DNA of 64,000 nt from Chryseobacterium polytrichastri (GCF_900142445.1 NZ_FRAV01000003.1:124001-188000), one strand, 5' to 3'. Numbered from the stretch's first letter, positions 15,971 through 24,925 are shown. Notes: generated by a model not told the origin, from the letters alone. Translations and numbers: made by a program.

Positions 15971-17842
15971 ATGGAAGCCCTAATTCTATACTTTGGAAAA
16001 GTAATTTTATCTTCTGGTGTAATGTTTTTGTATTATCAGTTGTCTTTAAAAGATAAGACCTTTCATCATTACAACAGATTTTATTTATTGTCTGCGATAT
16101 TGATATCCTTATTATTGCCTTTAATCAGGGTAAATGATTTTACGATAGAGGTAAATAATGATGTATATAGGCTTCTTGACAGGCTACAGAATTTTAATAC
16201 AACCAAAAACTTAAATAATGACCACACTTATTTTAGAATTATTTTTTCAGCTTTGGGATTGGGTTCTCTCTATTTTTTAGGAAGATTTATTTATGGGATC
16301 TTTAGGATCCAGCAGCTTAAAAAGCAATTTCACAAAGAAAGTTTTGATGGGATTAATTTTTACCATACAAACCTTACCGAAGCACCATTTTCTTACTTTA
16401 AAAACCTTTTCTGGAAGAATACAATCATGTTGAATTCAGACATTGGAAAACAGATCTTAAAGCATGAAATGGTGCATATTGAGCAGAAACATTCATTTGA
16501 TAAAATCTTTATTGAAGTGATTACTTCTGTTTTCTGGTTCAATCCTTTTTTTTATATCATTAAAAAAGAAATCAGTTTAATCCACGAGTATCTGGCTGAT
16601 AAAAAGGCCGTAAAACAATCGGACACCAAAGCATTTGCGCAGATGCTTTTAGCAAGTCACTTTTCCGGAACACAGTTACCTGCCACCAGTCCGTTTCTAA
16701 GTTCAAATCTAAAAAAACGACTCAAAATGTTACAAAAACCTAAAACCAAATTCGGGTATGCGCGAAGAATTTTTGCATTGCCGGTTTTATTTTCAGTGGC
16801 TTTTGCCTACATGGTAAATGCTAAAAATAAAGAGATTAAAGAAACGAATAGAGAAATTGAACAAGCCGTTTCTCAGATTAAAAAAGACACGATAAGACCA
16901 GAGAAATCTAGCAATATAGTTGTTGCTCCAAATGTTTATAAAAAATCAGACGATGAGAAAAAAATTGCTGATCTGAGTAAAAAAATACAAGAAAAAAGTA
17001 AAGTTTTAAAAGAATTAAAACCTGAAAGTAAAGAGTTTCAAAAACATGTTGATGAATTAGGAGAACTTTCATCAGAAATAGGTAAAATAGCAAGTTCTGA
17101 TAATTTCCAGAAAACTGTATTAGCTTACAGAATGAATGGGAATGAGATGAAGAATGTCAATGATTTTTTTAAATCTGACGAATGGAAAAGTAAAGTGAAA
17201 GAGCTTAAAAACATGAATATTGAAATGCCGGAGATGCCGGAAATGAATTTTGATTTTCCTGATGTTCCTCCGTTTCCACCTGTTCCTAATGCACCGAGTG
17301 CTCCCAACTCTCCAAATACTTCGAAATTAAAGGTTTATAGATTCAATGGCCAGAAAGACATGAAATGGAGCCCTGAAGCTGAAATGAATATGGCTGAAAG
17401 AGCTAAAGAATCTGCATCTACAGCAAAAAAAAGAGCTGAAATCGACAGAAAGAGAGCAAAACTTGAAGAGAAAAGAGCAAAGCTGGAAGGTGAAAGAGCC
17501 AAACTTGAGGCAGAAAGAAGAGTTTTAGATGGAGATAATAGACGAGTTTATATTCAAAGTAGTAGCTTTAGCAATGTTCCACAAGATAAAATGTTGAGAA
17601 TTAATGCTGATAATATGAGAGTGAAGAGAGGTCAGAACGATAGTTTCATAATGACGACTACAGGATCAGGGAATATTTCGGGCAATGTAGAAGATTTGAA
17701 AATTTTTATTGATGGGAAACAATCTACAAAGCAAGAGATGGAGGCTTTAAAACCAAATGAAATTTCCTCAATGACGGTCGTTAGAAACTCTAATAATAAA
17801 GGAAAATACGAAGGTAGTATACAAATTCAGACCAAAAAATAA
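15971..17842 (+). CDS. M56 family (BlaR1-like) membrane metallopeptidase
   Basis: 623 residues. N-terminal membrane helices lead to the zinc motif H-E-M-V-H at residues 165-169 and a downstream H-E-Y-L-A-D-K-K-A, both typical of M56/BlaR1 proteases. One more membrane helix lies near 275. The periplasmic part has a proline-rich segment (about 420-450) and a charged coiled coil with R-A-K-L-E repeats (about 490-515). The tail resembles a TonB-receptor plug (I-D-G-K-Q-S and S-S-M-T-V-V-R-N). There is no penicillin-binding sensor domain, so the signal is unlikely to be a beta-lactam. It probably inactivates the BlaI-type repressor on sensing. Confidence 0.9.
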   Translation: MEALILYFGKVILSSGVMFLYYQLSLKDKTFHHYNRFYLLSAILISLLLPLIRVNDFTIEVNNDVYRLLDRLQNFNTTKNLNNDHTYFRIIFSALGLGSLYFLGRFIYGIFRIQQLKKQFHKESFDGINFYHTNLTEAPFSYFKNLFWKNTIMLNSDIGKQILKHEMVHIEQKHSFDKIFIEVITSVFWFNPFFYIIKKEISLIHEYLADKKAVKQSDTKAFAQMLLASHFSGTQLPATSPFLSSNLKKRLKMLQKPKTKFGYARRIFALPVLFSVAFAYMVNAKNKEIKETNREIEQAVSQIKKDTIRPEKSSNIVVAPNVYKKSDDEKKIADLSKKIQEKSKVLKELKPESKEFQKHVDELGELSSEIGKIASSDNFQKTVLAYRMNGNEMKNVNDFFKSDEWKSKVKELKNMNIEMPEMPEMNFDFPDVPPFPPVPNAPSAPNSPNTSKLKVYRFNGQKDMKWSPEAEMNMAERAKESASTAKKRAEIDRKRAKLEEKRAKLEGERAKLEAERRVLDGDNRRVYIQSSSFSNVPQDKMLRINADNMRVKRGQNDSFIMTTTGSGNISGNVEDLKIFIDGKQSTKQEMEALKPNEISSMTVVRNSNNKGKYEGSIQIQTKK

Positions 17843-17851
17843 AGTTCAATT

Positions 17852-17890
17852 GGCTTTGTTGATCTCTCAGTTAGCAAAGCCTTTTATTTT
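17852..17890 (+). terminator. Hairpin between the M56 gene and the first GLPGLI gene
   Basis: GGCTTTG (17852-17858) pairs perfectly with CAAAGCC (17875-17881) across a 16-base loop, followed by TTTTATTTT. A terminator or attenuator here would reduce read-through from blaI-M56 into the GLPGLI gene. Confidence 0.6.
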
Positions 17891-17902
17891 AAAAAGCTAA
17901 AT

Positions 17903-18808
17903 ATGAAAAAAAATATTTTATTCTTTTTGCTTGTAAGTGTTTTTGCAACAGCACAAACCAATAGATTTTTCTATGAATACAAGTATATTCCAAACTCTGA
18001 GGATAAAGCAGATGTAAAAAAAGAAATGATGCTTTTGGATATCACCAAGGATGGATCAAGCTATTATAGTCAGGACAAGTTTGTAGGAGATTCTATAGCA
18101 AAAGCAGATCTTGAAAAGCAACTGAAAGGTGGTTCCGGAAATATCAGTATCAATAGAAGAGAAAAATCGGGACAGGTTTCTTATAAAGTCACTAAGCAGT
18201 ATCCAGATTTTAAAACCTATTTGTTTAGAAATATTTCTACAGATCAATATAAAATTCAGGAAGATAAAAAGCCTGAATGGAAAATTCTTCCAGATAAAGA
18301 GAAAATTGGAGCCTACAATACCCAAAAAGCAACCACTAATTTCGGAGGAAGAGACTGGACAGCTTGGTTCACGACAGATATTCCTTTTCAGGACGGACCG
18401 TATAAATTTTATGGTTTACCGGGCTTGATTGTTAAAATTGAAGATGTTACCGGTTCCCATCGTATGACGTTGGTTGGAAATAAAACAGTGCAGACGCCCA
18501 CCACCGATAAGGAGACGCAAATGCCTCAAGGGATGACTATTTTCGGAATGGGAGGTAAGGATATTGAAGTTACAAAAGATCAGTTTAGAAAAGTATGGAA
18601 AGCCTATGTAAATGATCCTACTAAAAATATGCGTGAAATGATGATGAAAAACGGAGGAGATTCTAATCAAAAAATAGTTTTTAAAACGAGAACTGCAGAC
18701 GGAAAAGAAATCTCAGATCCTAATCAGGTATTTAGAGAAATGGAAAAGAGAACAAAAGAAACATTAGCTAAAAATAACAACCCGATAGAACCGGATTTGG
18801 TGAAATAG
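17903..18808 (+). CDS. GLPGLI family secreted protein (1)
   Basis: 301 residues. A signal peptide ends near residue 17 (F-A-T-A-Q). The family core is present: W-T-A-W-F-T-T-D-I-P, then D-G-P-Y-K-F-Y-G-L-P-G-L-I-V-K-I around residues 160-175. The family (TIGR01200) is limited to Bacteroidota and its function is not established; members are exported and often lie near TonB receptors or peptidases. This copy has a methionine-rich stretch (M-R-E-M-M-M-K-N). It is the first of three paralogs here, 60 bases after the M56 gene with a hairpin between. Confidence 0.9.
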   Translation: MKKNILFFLLVSVFATAQTNRFFYEYKYIPNSEDKADVKKEMMLLDITKDGSSYYSQDKFVGDSIAKADLEKQLKGGSGNISINRREKSGQVSYKVTKQYPDFKTYLFRNISTDQYKIQEDKKPEWKILPDKEKIGAYNTQKATTNFGGRDWTAWFTTDIPFQDGPYKFYGLPGLIVKIEDVTGSHRMTLVGNKTVQTPTTDKETQMPQGMTIFGMGGKDIEVTKDQFRKVWKAYVNDPTKNMREMMMKNGGDSNQKIVFKTRTADGKEISDPNQVFREMEKRTKETLAKNNNPIEPDLVK

Positions 18809-18908
18809 ACAAAATATTTTTTTAATTAAAGAACACATGATAGAAAGTAATTTTTGTCCTGTTTTTGTTATCTTTAAACGCTAAAAATACTAAAAATCAA
18901 ATTAAACC

Positions 18909-19775
18909 ATGAAGAAAATACTATTGTTATTCTTTCTATTGTCGGTACTTATTATTAATGCACAATATCAAAGGTTTGTCTATGAATATAAATTTGCCAT
19001 AGATTCAACAGCAAAAGATAAAACTGAAACTGAATTAATGAACCTCGATATTGCTCCAAAAGGATCAAAATTCTACAGTAAAGATTATCAGGAATTAGAT
19101 TCGTTGATGACTGCATATATACAAAAGCAGGTGAAATCGGGAATTAAAGATTTTAGCCTTTCCGGAATGGGATATAAAGGAGAAATGAGGTATTTTGTTG
19201 AAAAAAGTTATCCCGATTATGCTTTAAGTTATTTTAATTCTCTCCTTTCGGACGAATACTTGGTAAAAGATACCCGAAAGCAGCAATGGAAAATTCTTTC
19301 AGATAAAGAAAAAATAGGGGATTTTAATGCTCAAAAAGCAGTTTGTGATTTTGCGGGCAGAAAATGGACAGCTTGGTTTACTACAGATATTCCGATTCAG
19401 GATGGACCTTATAAATTCCACGGATTGCCAGGTTTAATTATAAAATTGGAAGACAATACGCATACTCATCTATTTGAACTTAAAGGAGTCAAAAAACTTC
19501 CGGAAACAAGCGAATGGAAAAGCCAAAAAGAGAAGAAAAGATATAATGCTCTTATTACTTTAGATCAGGAAAAATATAAAAAAGGTTTTAAAGATTATCT
19601 TCAAGATCCTATGAAAGGGCAGCGACAATTACTGAGTAGCGGAACTATTATTGAAATGCGGGATGACTCTGGAAAAGTGATAGATCCTGCTAAGCAGATG
19701 CGCGAAGATGAAAAAAGGCTTAAAGAAAAGCTGAAAAAGCAGAATAATATTCTTGAACTTGATCTATTACAGTAA
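18909..19775 (+). CDS. GLPGLI family secreted protein (2)
   Basis: 288 residues with a signal peptide ending near residue 18 (I-I-N-A-Q). The core reads D-G-P-Y-K-F-H-G-L-P-G-L-I-I-K-L near 165-180. The tail N-N-I-L-E-L-D-L-L is shared with copy 3. A single-gene transcript is likely, because a terminator follows at 19807-19842. The signal peptide region is almost the same as in the copy at 20469, which marks these two as the closest pair. Confidence 0.9.
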   Translation: MKKILLLFFLLSVLIINAQYQRFVYEYKFAIDSTAKDKTETELMNLDIAPKGSKFYSKDYQELDSLMTAYIQKQVKSGIKDFSLSGMGYKGEMRYFVEKSYPDYALSYFNSLLSDEYLVKDTRKQQWKILSDKEKIGDFNAQKAVCDFAGRKWTAWFTTDIPIQDGPYKFHGLPGLIIKLEDNTHTHLFELKGVKKLPETSEWKSQKEKKRYNALITLDQEKYKKGFKDYLQDPMKGQRQLLSSGTIIEMRDDSGKVIDPAKQMREDEKRLKEKLKKQNNILELDLLQ

Positions 19776-19806
19776 AATATCATTTTAAAATAATTTTTTA
19801 AAAATC

Positions 19807-19846
19807 AAAAACAGGATGGAAACTACTTTTCATCCTGTTTTTCTTT
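19807..19846 (+). terminator. Terminator after the second GLPGLI gene
   Basis: AAAAACAGGATG (19807-19818) and CATCCTGTTTTT (19831-19842) are perfectly complementary over 12 bases with a 12-base loop and a T-rich tail. Confidence 0.85.
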
Positions 19847-19883
19847 TATTATCTTTAGGGGTTTAAATACCAAAAAGCAAAAT

Positions 19884-20447
19884 ATGACAGAGAAAGAAAA
19901 ATGTGAAAAAGGATTATTGTACGATGCAAATTATGACCCTGAATTGATTGATGAGCGTATTACCTGCAAAGATTTATGCTTAGAATATAATCAGATCAAA
20001 AACTCAGACCTTCCTAAAAGAAAGGAATTGATTAAAAAAATCATTAAAAAGACAAAAGAAAATCTCTGTATAGAACCCAATTTTTGGTGTGATTACGGAT
20101 ATAATATTGAGGTAGGTGAAAACTTTTATGCCAATCATAATCTTGTTATTTTAGATTGCGCCACAGTGAAGTTTGGAGATAATGTTTTCATAGGTCCTAA
20201 CTGTAGTTTTTATACCGCAGGGCATCCTTTAGATGTTAAACAAAGAAATGCAGGCCTTGAATATGCGCGTCCCATCACAGTTGGAGATAACGTATGGTTC
20301 GGAGGGAATGTAGTCGTTTTGCCTGGAGTTTCTATTGGAAATAATTCGGTGATAGGAGCGGGAAGTGTTGTCACAAAAGATATTCCTGATAATGTTGTGG
20401 CAGTAGGAAATCCGTGCAAAGTTGTTAAAGCTATTGACGAAAACTAA
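19884..20447 (+). CDS. Sugar O-acetyltransferase (maltose/galactoside acetyltransferase type)
   Basis: 187 residues, normal for the Maa/LacA/NodL group. An N-terminal helical maltose-acetyltransferase domain (about 1-60) comes before left-handed beta-helix hexapeptide repeats. T-A-G-H-P-L-D near residue 113 contains the catalytic histidine, and V-W-F-G-G-N-V-V-V-L-P-G-V-S-I-G-N-N lies after it. It transfers acetyl from acetyl-CoA to a sugar hydroxyl. The gene interrupts the row of GLPGLI genes, 21 bases before the third one, so it may be co-transcribed with it. Confidence 0.92.
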   Translation: MTEKEKCEKGLLYDANYDPELIDERITCKDLCLEYNQIKNSDLPKRKELIKKIIKKTKENLCIEPNFWCDYGYNIEVGENFYANHNLVILDCATVKFGDNVFIGPNCSFYTAGHPLDVKQRNAGLEYARPITVGDNVWFGGNVVVLPGVSIGNNSVIGAGSVVTKDIPDNVVAVGNPCKVVKAIDEN

Positions 20448-20468
20448 ACACAATTCTAAAATTAAATT

Positions 20469-21308
20469 ATGAAAAAAATATTTTTAGTATTATTTCTATT
20501 GTCAGTACTTATTATTGATGCACAAAGTCAGCGTTTTGTGTATGAATATAGGCTCGTTGCAGATTCTACAGCCAAAAAAGACGTCAAAACTGAGATAATG
20601 TATCTCGATGTTTCGAAAAAAGGATCTAAATTTTACAGTAGTGAGGTAGCCATCTCAGATTCTATGAGAGAAGACAGAATTAAGAAAGGTATTCATGATT
20701 TCTCAGGAATTAACTTCGGATATATTCCTTTTGTGGTAGAGAAATCTTATCCGGATTATAAAACCTTATTCTTTAATAGTTTGGATGTAGATAAATATAA
20801 AGTGACAGATGACAGGCCTCAAAACTGGAAAATTCTACCGGACAAAGAAAAAATAGGAGAGTTTACAGCTCAAAAAGCAACCTTAGATTTTGGAGGAAGA
20901 AAATGGACGGCTTGGTTTGTAACAGATATTCCTATTCAGGATGGACCGTATAAGTTTCATGGGCTACCGGGTTTAATTGTGAAGATTGAAGATAAAACGA
21001 ACTCTCATTCATTTGTATTAAAAGAAGTGAAAAAGCGAAATGAAGATTGGGTTACTGAAGGTGAAAAAAAATCATTTACTAAAGTAATTCCTGTCAATAT
21101 GGAAACGTATAAAAAGCAGTTTATAGAAAGCAGAAACAATCCTACAAAGGGTCTACGTCAGATGCTTGCTTCAGGGACAAAGGTTATAATGATGGGAGAA
21201 AACGGAAAACCGATTGAGCCGGAAATGATGATGAAAATGCGAGAGAAAGAAGGAAAAGAAGAAAACGCAAAGAATAATAATTTGTTAGAATTAGATTTAT
21301 TGAAATAA
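20469..21308 (+). CDS. GLPGLI family secreted protein (3)
   Basis: 279 residues. A signal peptide ends near residue 18 (I-I-D-A-Q). The core D-G-P-Y-K-F-H-G-L-P-G-L-I-V-K-I sits near 155-170, after W-T-A-W-F-V-T-D-I-P. The end, N-N-L-L-E-L-D-L-L-K, matches copy 2. It follows the sugar acetyltransferase gene by 21 bases and ends at a strong terminator. Function unknown, as for the family. Confidence 0.9.
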   Translation: MKKIFLVLFLLSVLIIDAQSQRFVYEYRLVADSTAKKDVKTEIMYLDVSKKGSKFYSSEVAISDSMREDRIKKGIHDFSGINFGYIPFVVEKSYPDYKTLFFNSLDVDKYKVTDDRPQNWKILPDKEKIGEFTAQKATLDFGGRKWTAWFVTDIPIQDGPYKFHGLPGLIVKIEDKTNSHSFVLKEVKKRNEDWVTEGEKKSFTKVIPVNMETYKKQFIESRNNPTKGLRQMLASGTKVIMMGENGKPIEPEMMMKMREKEGKEENAKNNNLLELDLLK

Positions 21309-21311
21309 AAC

Positions 21312-21341
21312 AAAAACCCGAAACTCAGTTTCGGGTTTTTT
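21312..21341. terminator. Bidirectional terminator between GLPGLI and transaldolase genes
   Basis: AAAAACCCGAAAC (21312-21324) pairs perfectly with GTTTCGGGTTTTT (21328-21340). A and T runs on both sides let it serve both convergent genes. Confidence 0.9.
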
Positions 21342-21363
21342 ATGCTTTATAGTGAGCGTAATG

Positions 21364-22017
21364 TTAAGCTAATTTCGCTGAATCTGCAATAAATTGAGCC
21401 AATCCGCTGTCTGTTAATGGGTGTCTCAACAAGCTCAAGATTGGAGGAAGTGGAGAAGTAATAACATCAGCACCAATTTTAGCACAATCAATAATGTGCA
21501 TTTGGTGACGGATAGATGCTGCTAAGATTTCAGTGTCATACATATAGTTATCAAAAATTAATCTGATTTCTTGGATTAGGTTTAATCCGTCTGTAGAAAT
21601 ATCATCAAGTCTTCCTAAGAAAGGAGAAACGTAAGTTGCGCCAGCTTTTGCTGCTAAAAGAGCTTGCCCAGCAGAGAAAATCAATGTACAGTTAGTTTTG
21701 ATTCCTTTATCTGAAAAATATTTTAAAGCTTTGATACCATCCTTAATCATTGGAATTTTCACAACGATATTTGGGTGGATTGCAGCCAACTCATCACCTT
21801 CTTTGATCATTTCTTCGTAAGTGGTAGAAAGTACTTCTGCAGAAATATCTCCGTCTACGATCTCGCAAATTGCTTTGTAATGGTTTTTAATAGCCTCAGC
21901 TCCCTGAATTCCTTCTTTAGCCATTAAAGACGGGTTAGTTGTTACACCATCTAAAATTCCAAGATCTTTTGCTTCTTTTATTTGCTCTAAATTGGCAGTG
22001 TCAATAAAAAATTTCAT
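21364..22017 (-). CDS. Transaldolase / fructose-6-phosphate aldolase (MipB/TalC type)
   Basis: 217 residues, the short transaldolase class. The N-terminus M-K-F-F-I-D-T-A-N, followed by D-G-V-T-T-N-P-S-L near 24-32, is diagnostic. The Schiff-base lysine is probably in V-V-K-I-P-M near residue 85, and [11 protein letters not shown] follows. It acts in the non-oxidative pentose phosphate pathway or as a fructose-6-phosphate aldolase; the two activities cannot be separated by motif alone here. A -7 element (minus strand TATCTTTG, 22039-22046) lies 21 bases upstream. Confidence 0.93.
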   Translation of the reverse strand: MKFFIDTANLEQIKEAKDLGILDGVTTNPSLMAKEGIQGAEAIKNHYKAICEIVDGDISAEVLSTTYEEMIKEGDELAAIHPNIVVKIPMIKDGIKALKYFSDKGIKTNCTLIFSAGQALLAAKAGATYVSPFLGRLDDISTDGLNLIQEIRLIFDNYMYDTEILAASIRHQMHIIDCAKIGADVITSPLPPILSLLRHPLTDSGLAQFIADSAKLA

Positions 22018-22436
22018 TTGTTTAAAGATTTATTTATACAAAGATAAACATTACTTTTTGAGTGGGAAACTTAATTAGAATTACGTTTTTAATAACATCA
22101 CGAAAATTCAAAAAAAATTTGAGAAGGGTTAAAAAATAAACGATAAGCCTGTGATAACTAATTAAAAAATTCAATCACAAATCGAAGATTCGACGCAGTC
22201 AAAAGGGGCAAAAGCTATTATTGAATCATTTAAAATGTAAATATTTTGAAAAAAAAAGCCCGCAAAAGGATAATATTTCGACTCCGCTCAATAGGCAAAT
22301 ATTTTTTTAACTTATGTGTTTCTTGTTTGGACTTCATGATGAACTTAAATAACTCAAGTGTTAATCTTTGTGTCTCTTTTGCGGTTAAAATAAAAAGGGT
22401 GAACAAGTTCTATAAAATATTCTTAAACCCAACTTA
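22018..22436. other. Intergenic stretch without a supported gene
   Basis: 419 bases between the transaldolase start and MITE copy A. The only signal is the transaldolase -7 element at 22039-22046. A 63-codon open frame at 22246-22437 ends in the MITE, lacks a family match I can see, and has the composition of intergenic repeat debris. I see nothing else. Confidence 0.6.
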
Positions 22437-22832
22437 GAGCCTGTTTAGATTTTACTCAATAATTTTTATACATCTAGTTATCAGTCGTTTATTTTCATCA
22501 ACAATACTCAATAGATGATGTTTGAAATTATTTTTTGATTAAAAAGATTAACGCAAAGTTGATGAATAATTTTGCTTTATTCTAAGTGAGCAAAGTCATG
22601 CGACTTCGTCGCTGATGAAGCTGTATGCTTATCCATACGCTTCGACGAATCAACGAAGTTGATTCTATCCTTTGCTCCCTGAAAACATAGATAATGAAGC
22701 TAAAGCTTTGCGTTAGAAAAATAGGTCATCAGTACATTGTCTTTTAAATCAAAAAAAATCCTTAAAGAATATGATTTAGATAAAGATTTGAATGTGATGC
22801 TAAAAATTAAATTTAGAAATTTAAACAGGCTC
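22437..22832 (+). mobile_element. MITE copy A (GAGCCTG ends, TTA target duplication)
   Basis: 396 bases bounded by terminal inverted repeats GAGCCTGTTTA(G/A)ATTT and flanked by direct TTA (22434-22436 and 22833-22835). It has no coding capacity. A near-identical copy lies reversed at 34281-34668. GAGCCTG ends with a 3-bp TNA duplication resemble the IS1031/ISL2 groups of the IS5 family, so a transposase supplied elsewhere may mobilise it (inference). Confidence 0.85.
22549..22715 (+). repeat. Inner 167-bp repeat of MITE copy A
   Basis: Bounded by a perfect 10-bp inverted repeat, TAACGCAAAG / CTTTGCGTTA. It contains further small dyads such as GAATCAAC-GAA-GTTGATTC. Related copies lie at 34390-34556 (in MITE copy B) and 63134-63297 (alone). 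Confidence 0.75.
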
Positions 22833-22932
22833 TTACACTAATATTTTTCACAAATAAAACACAATCATCTGCGCAAATCTGTGAAATCCGTGGGAAATAA
22901 AAACTAAGAGCAGAAATCTTAACTTTACTTCA

Positions 22933-23418
22933 ATGAAAAACCATTTCACATCACAACTCAACATTATCGGTATCAATCCTTTTGTATTTATTCCTGAGGA
23001 AATTTTAAATGAAATTTTTGAAAGTTCGGGAAGAAACAAAAGTCCAATTGCTGTGAAAGGAATAGTAAATGGGAAAGAATTTACACAAAACTTAATGAAA
23101 TATTTAGGAGAATGGAGGTTATACATCAACCTAACCATGTTGAAAAATTCTCCCAAAAGAATAGGTGAAACTATTGAAGTTGCTGTTGAATTTGATGATG
23201 CGGACAGAACTATTTCCATCCATCCTCAATTAGACAAAGCAATCAGGGAAAACCCTGTCACGTTAAAGAATTTTGAAAACCTTATTCCTTCAAGAAAACT
23301 GGAATTGATTCGTTATATCAATAATTTAAAAACAGAAGCGAGCATTCAAAGGAATATTGAAAATATCATCAAACATCTGCAAGGTGAAGTAGATTTTTTT
23401 GGAAAAAGGATTAATTAA
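22933..23418 (+). CDS. YdeI/OmpD-associated-like protein with DUF1905-type N-terminus
   Basis: 161 residues, cytoplasmic. The first ~95 residues resemble the DUF1905 beta-barrel (G-E-W-R-L-Y-I-N, then G-E-T-I-E-V-A-V-E-F-D). The C-terminal ~60 residues (L-I-P-S-R-K-L-E-L-I-R-Y-I-N, then A-S-I-Q-R-N-I-E-N-I) match the YdeI/OmpD-associated helical region. Function is not established; some relatives are linked to stress or bacteriocin protection. It stands alone after MITE copy A and converges on the TPR gene. Confidence 0.78.
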   Translation: MKNHFTSQLNIIGINPFVFIPEEILNEIFESSGRNKSPIAVKGIVNGKEFTQNLMKYLGEWRLYINLTMLKNSPKRIGETIEVAVEFDDADRTISIHPQLDKAIRENPVTLKNFENLIPSRKLELIRYINNLKTEASIQRNIENIIKHLQGEVDFFGKRIN

Positions 23419-23428
23419 AATCAATAAA

Positions 23429-23455
23429 AAAATCCGAGAAAATTTCCCGGATTTT
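23429..23455. terminator. Terminator between convergent genes
   Basis: AAAATCCG (23429-23436) pairs with CGGATTTT (23448-23455), extended inward by GAAA/TTTC after a one-base mismatch. T or A runs are on both sides. Confidence 0.75.
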
Positions 23456-23462
23456 AGTTTCT

Positions 23463-24023
23463 TTAAGAATTTAAAGTTTTACTTAATTTTAAAGCATCTT
23501 GATTGGTTGGATCATATTGGATGGATTTGGCAATATGCTCTTTGGCTTTCGCAGGATCAGATTGTTGTTCTGCAAAGGCGATATAGAAATAAGCGTAGGC
23601 CAAATTTTTCTTATTTTGTTCTACTTCTTCCGGTTTTACCGTAGCAATGTATTTCTCATAAGAAAGTTTTGCATTGGCATCATCTTTACCTGCTTGATAA
23701 GCGTATGCCTGACTGTAGTAAGATGGAGCCCAATCGGGTAACAAAGCAGATATCTTTTTCCATGTAGCCACTGCATTGGTCCAGTCTGAAGCGTCTTGAT
23801 AGGCGCCCGCCAATTTGGCTAGTGATTCTGTATCTTTTGGATTGGCTTCAATTTGTTTTTTAAGACCATCAATCGTAGCATTACCAGATTGAGTGGTGGC
23901 AGCCGTACTTGTTGTACTATTTGCAGTATCTGTTTGAGTGGTTTGTGCATTCGCAAAACCAGCACTTCCTACAAGGATTAAACCTAAAAATAGATTTTTG
24001 ATATTAATTTTAGTCATTTTCAT
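23463..24023 (-). CDS. Secreted tetratricopeptide-repeat protein
   Basis: 186 residues. A signal peptide ends near residue 26 (G-F-A-N-A-Q), then a Thr/Ser-rich linker. Three TPR-like repeats follow (about 50-180), seen in the spacing of A-x-x-x-x-x-x-W/Y-x-x-A-x-x-x-x-x-x-x-x-x-P. Probably a periplasmic protein that scaffolds partners. No neighbour suggests a specific role. Confidence 0.82.
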   Translation of the reverse strand: MKMTKINIKNLFLGLILVGSAGFANAQTTQTDTANSTTSTAATTQSGNATIDGLKKQIEANPKDTESLAKLAGAYQDASDWTNAVATWKKISALLPDWAPSYYSQAYAYQAGKDDANAKLSYEKYIATVKPEEVEQNKKNLAYAYFYIAFAEQQSDPAKAKEHIAKSIQYDPTNQDALKLSKTLNS

Positions 24024-24149
24024 AATCGTACATTTTTAAAATTTCTATAGTTTAAAATTCAATAATAATTCCAGAAAGTCAGAAATTTTAGAAGCTTTAA
24101 GGTTTTTTAGAAAATATTAACGGCTAAACGATTTTTTTTAGCTTAATTT

Positions 24150-24179
24150 TTGATTCCTGCGTGTTTGAGTTTATCTTTG
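24150..24179 (+). promoter_or_regulatory. pepE promoter
   Basis: TTG (24150-24152), a 19-base spacer and TATCTTTG (24172-24179) form a full Bacteroidota vegetative promoter. It lies about 40 bases before the pepE ATG. Confidence 0.8.
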
Positions 24180-24220
24180 TAATTCAACTGTTTTTTTAAT
24201 AATCAATATAATTTCCCGAT

Positions 24221-24916
24221 ATGAATATCATATTAGCCTCAACTTCCACAATTTTTGGTGGAGAATATTTAGAATATTTAAGAGAAGAATTAATACAATT
24301 ATATAAAGGAATTGATGAAATTATTTTCATTCCTTATGCAAGACCTGGTGGGATTTCCCATGAGGACTACACTGCAAAAGCAAGTTCGTTCTTCGAAACA
24401 ATTAATATAAAGGTAAAAGGTCTTCATGAATTTGAAGATACAATGGAAGCGTTACACAATGCCAAAGGTTATTTTACAGGCGGTGGAAATACATTTTTAT
24501 TGGTTAAAACTTTGCATGAAGAAGGATTGATGTCAGTTTTAAAATCAAATGTAGAAAATGGAAAAGCCTACTTAGGTTGCAGCGCAGGAAGTAATATTGG
24601 TGGACAAAATATGAAAACCACGAACGATATGCCGATCGTTTATCCACCAAGCTTTGATTGTATGGGGTTGGTTCCTTTTAACCTTAATCCACATTATTTA
24701 GATCCAAATCCGGATTTGAAACATAATGGAGAAACAAGAGAAACCAGAATTATGGAATTTTTAACGCAAAATGATCTTAAAGTGGTTGGACTTCGTGAAG
24801 GAAACTGGATCAGAAGAATTGATGATACAATTACTGTTGAAGGAAGTGAACTGACAAGGATTTTTGAAAAAGGAAAAGAACCTTATGAAATAGAGTCTGG
24901 AAGTGAACTTTTATAA
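24221..24916 (+). CDS. pepE: Dipeptidase E (peptidase E)
   Basis: 231 residues, the normal size. This is an S51 family serine peptidase with a class I glutamine-amidotransferase fold. The nucleophile serine is in L-G-C-S-A-G-S-N near residue 126, and F-T-G-G-G-N-T-F and N-P-H-Y-L-D complete the signature. It hydrolyses dipeptides with N-terminal aspartate in the cytoplasm. It has its own strong promoter, and the next gene starts nine bases after its stop. Confidence 0.93.
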   Translation: MNIILASTSTIFGGEYLEYLREELIQLYKGIDEIIFIPYARPGGISHEDYTAKASSFFETINIKVKGLHEFEDTMEALHNAKGYFTGGGNTFLLVKTLHEEGLMSVLKSNVENGKAYLGCSAGSNIGGQNMKTTNDMPIVYPPSFDCMGLVPFNLNPHYLDPNPDLKHNGETRETRIMEFLTQNDLKVVGLREGNWIRRIDDTITVEGSELTRIFEKGKEPYEIESGSELL

Positions 24917-24925
24917 GGGCAAAAT

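Noticed and set aside
15971..17842. True beta-lactam resistance sensor (BlaR1)
   Set aside because: The protease part matches, but no penicillin-binding sensor motif (S-x-x-K with K-T/S-G) is seen in the C-terminal half and no typical beta-lactamase gene is adjacent.
22246..22437. 63-codon open frame
   Set aside because: It lies in repeat-rich intergenic DNA, runs into the MITE end and encodes a low-complexity peptide with no recognisable feature.
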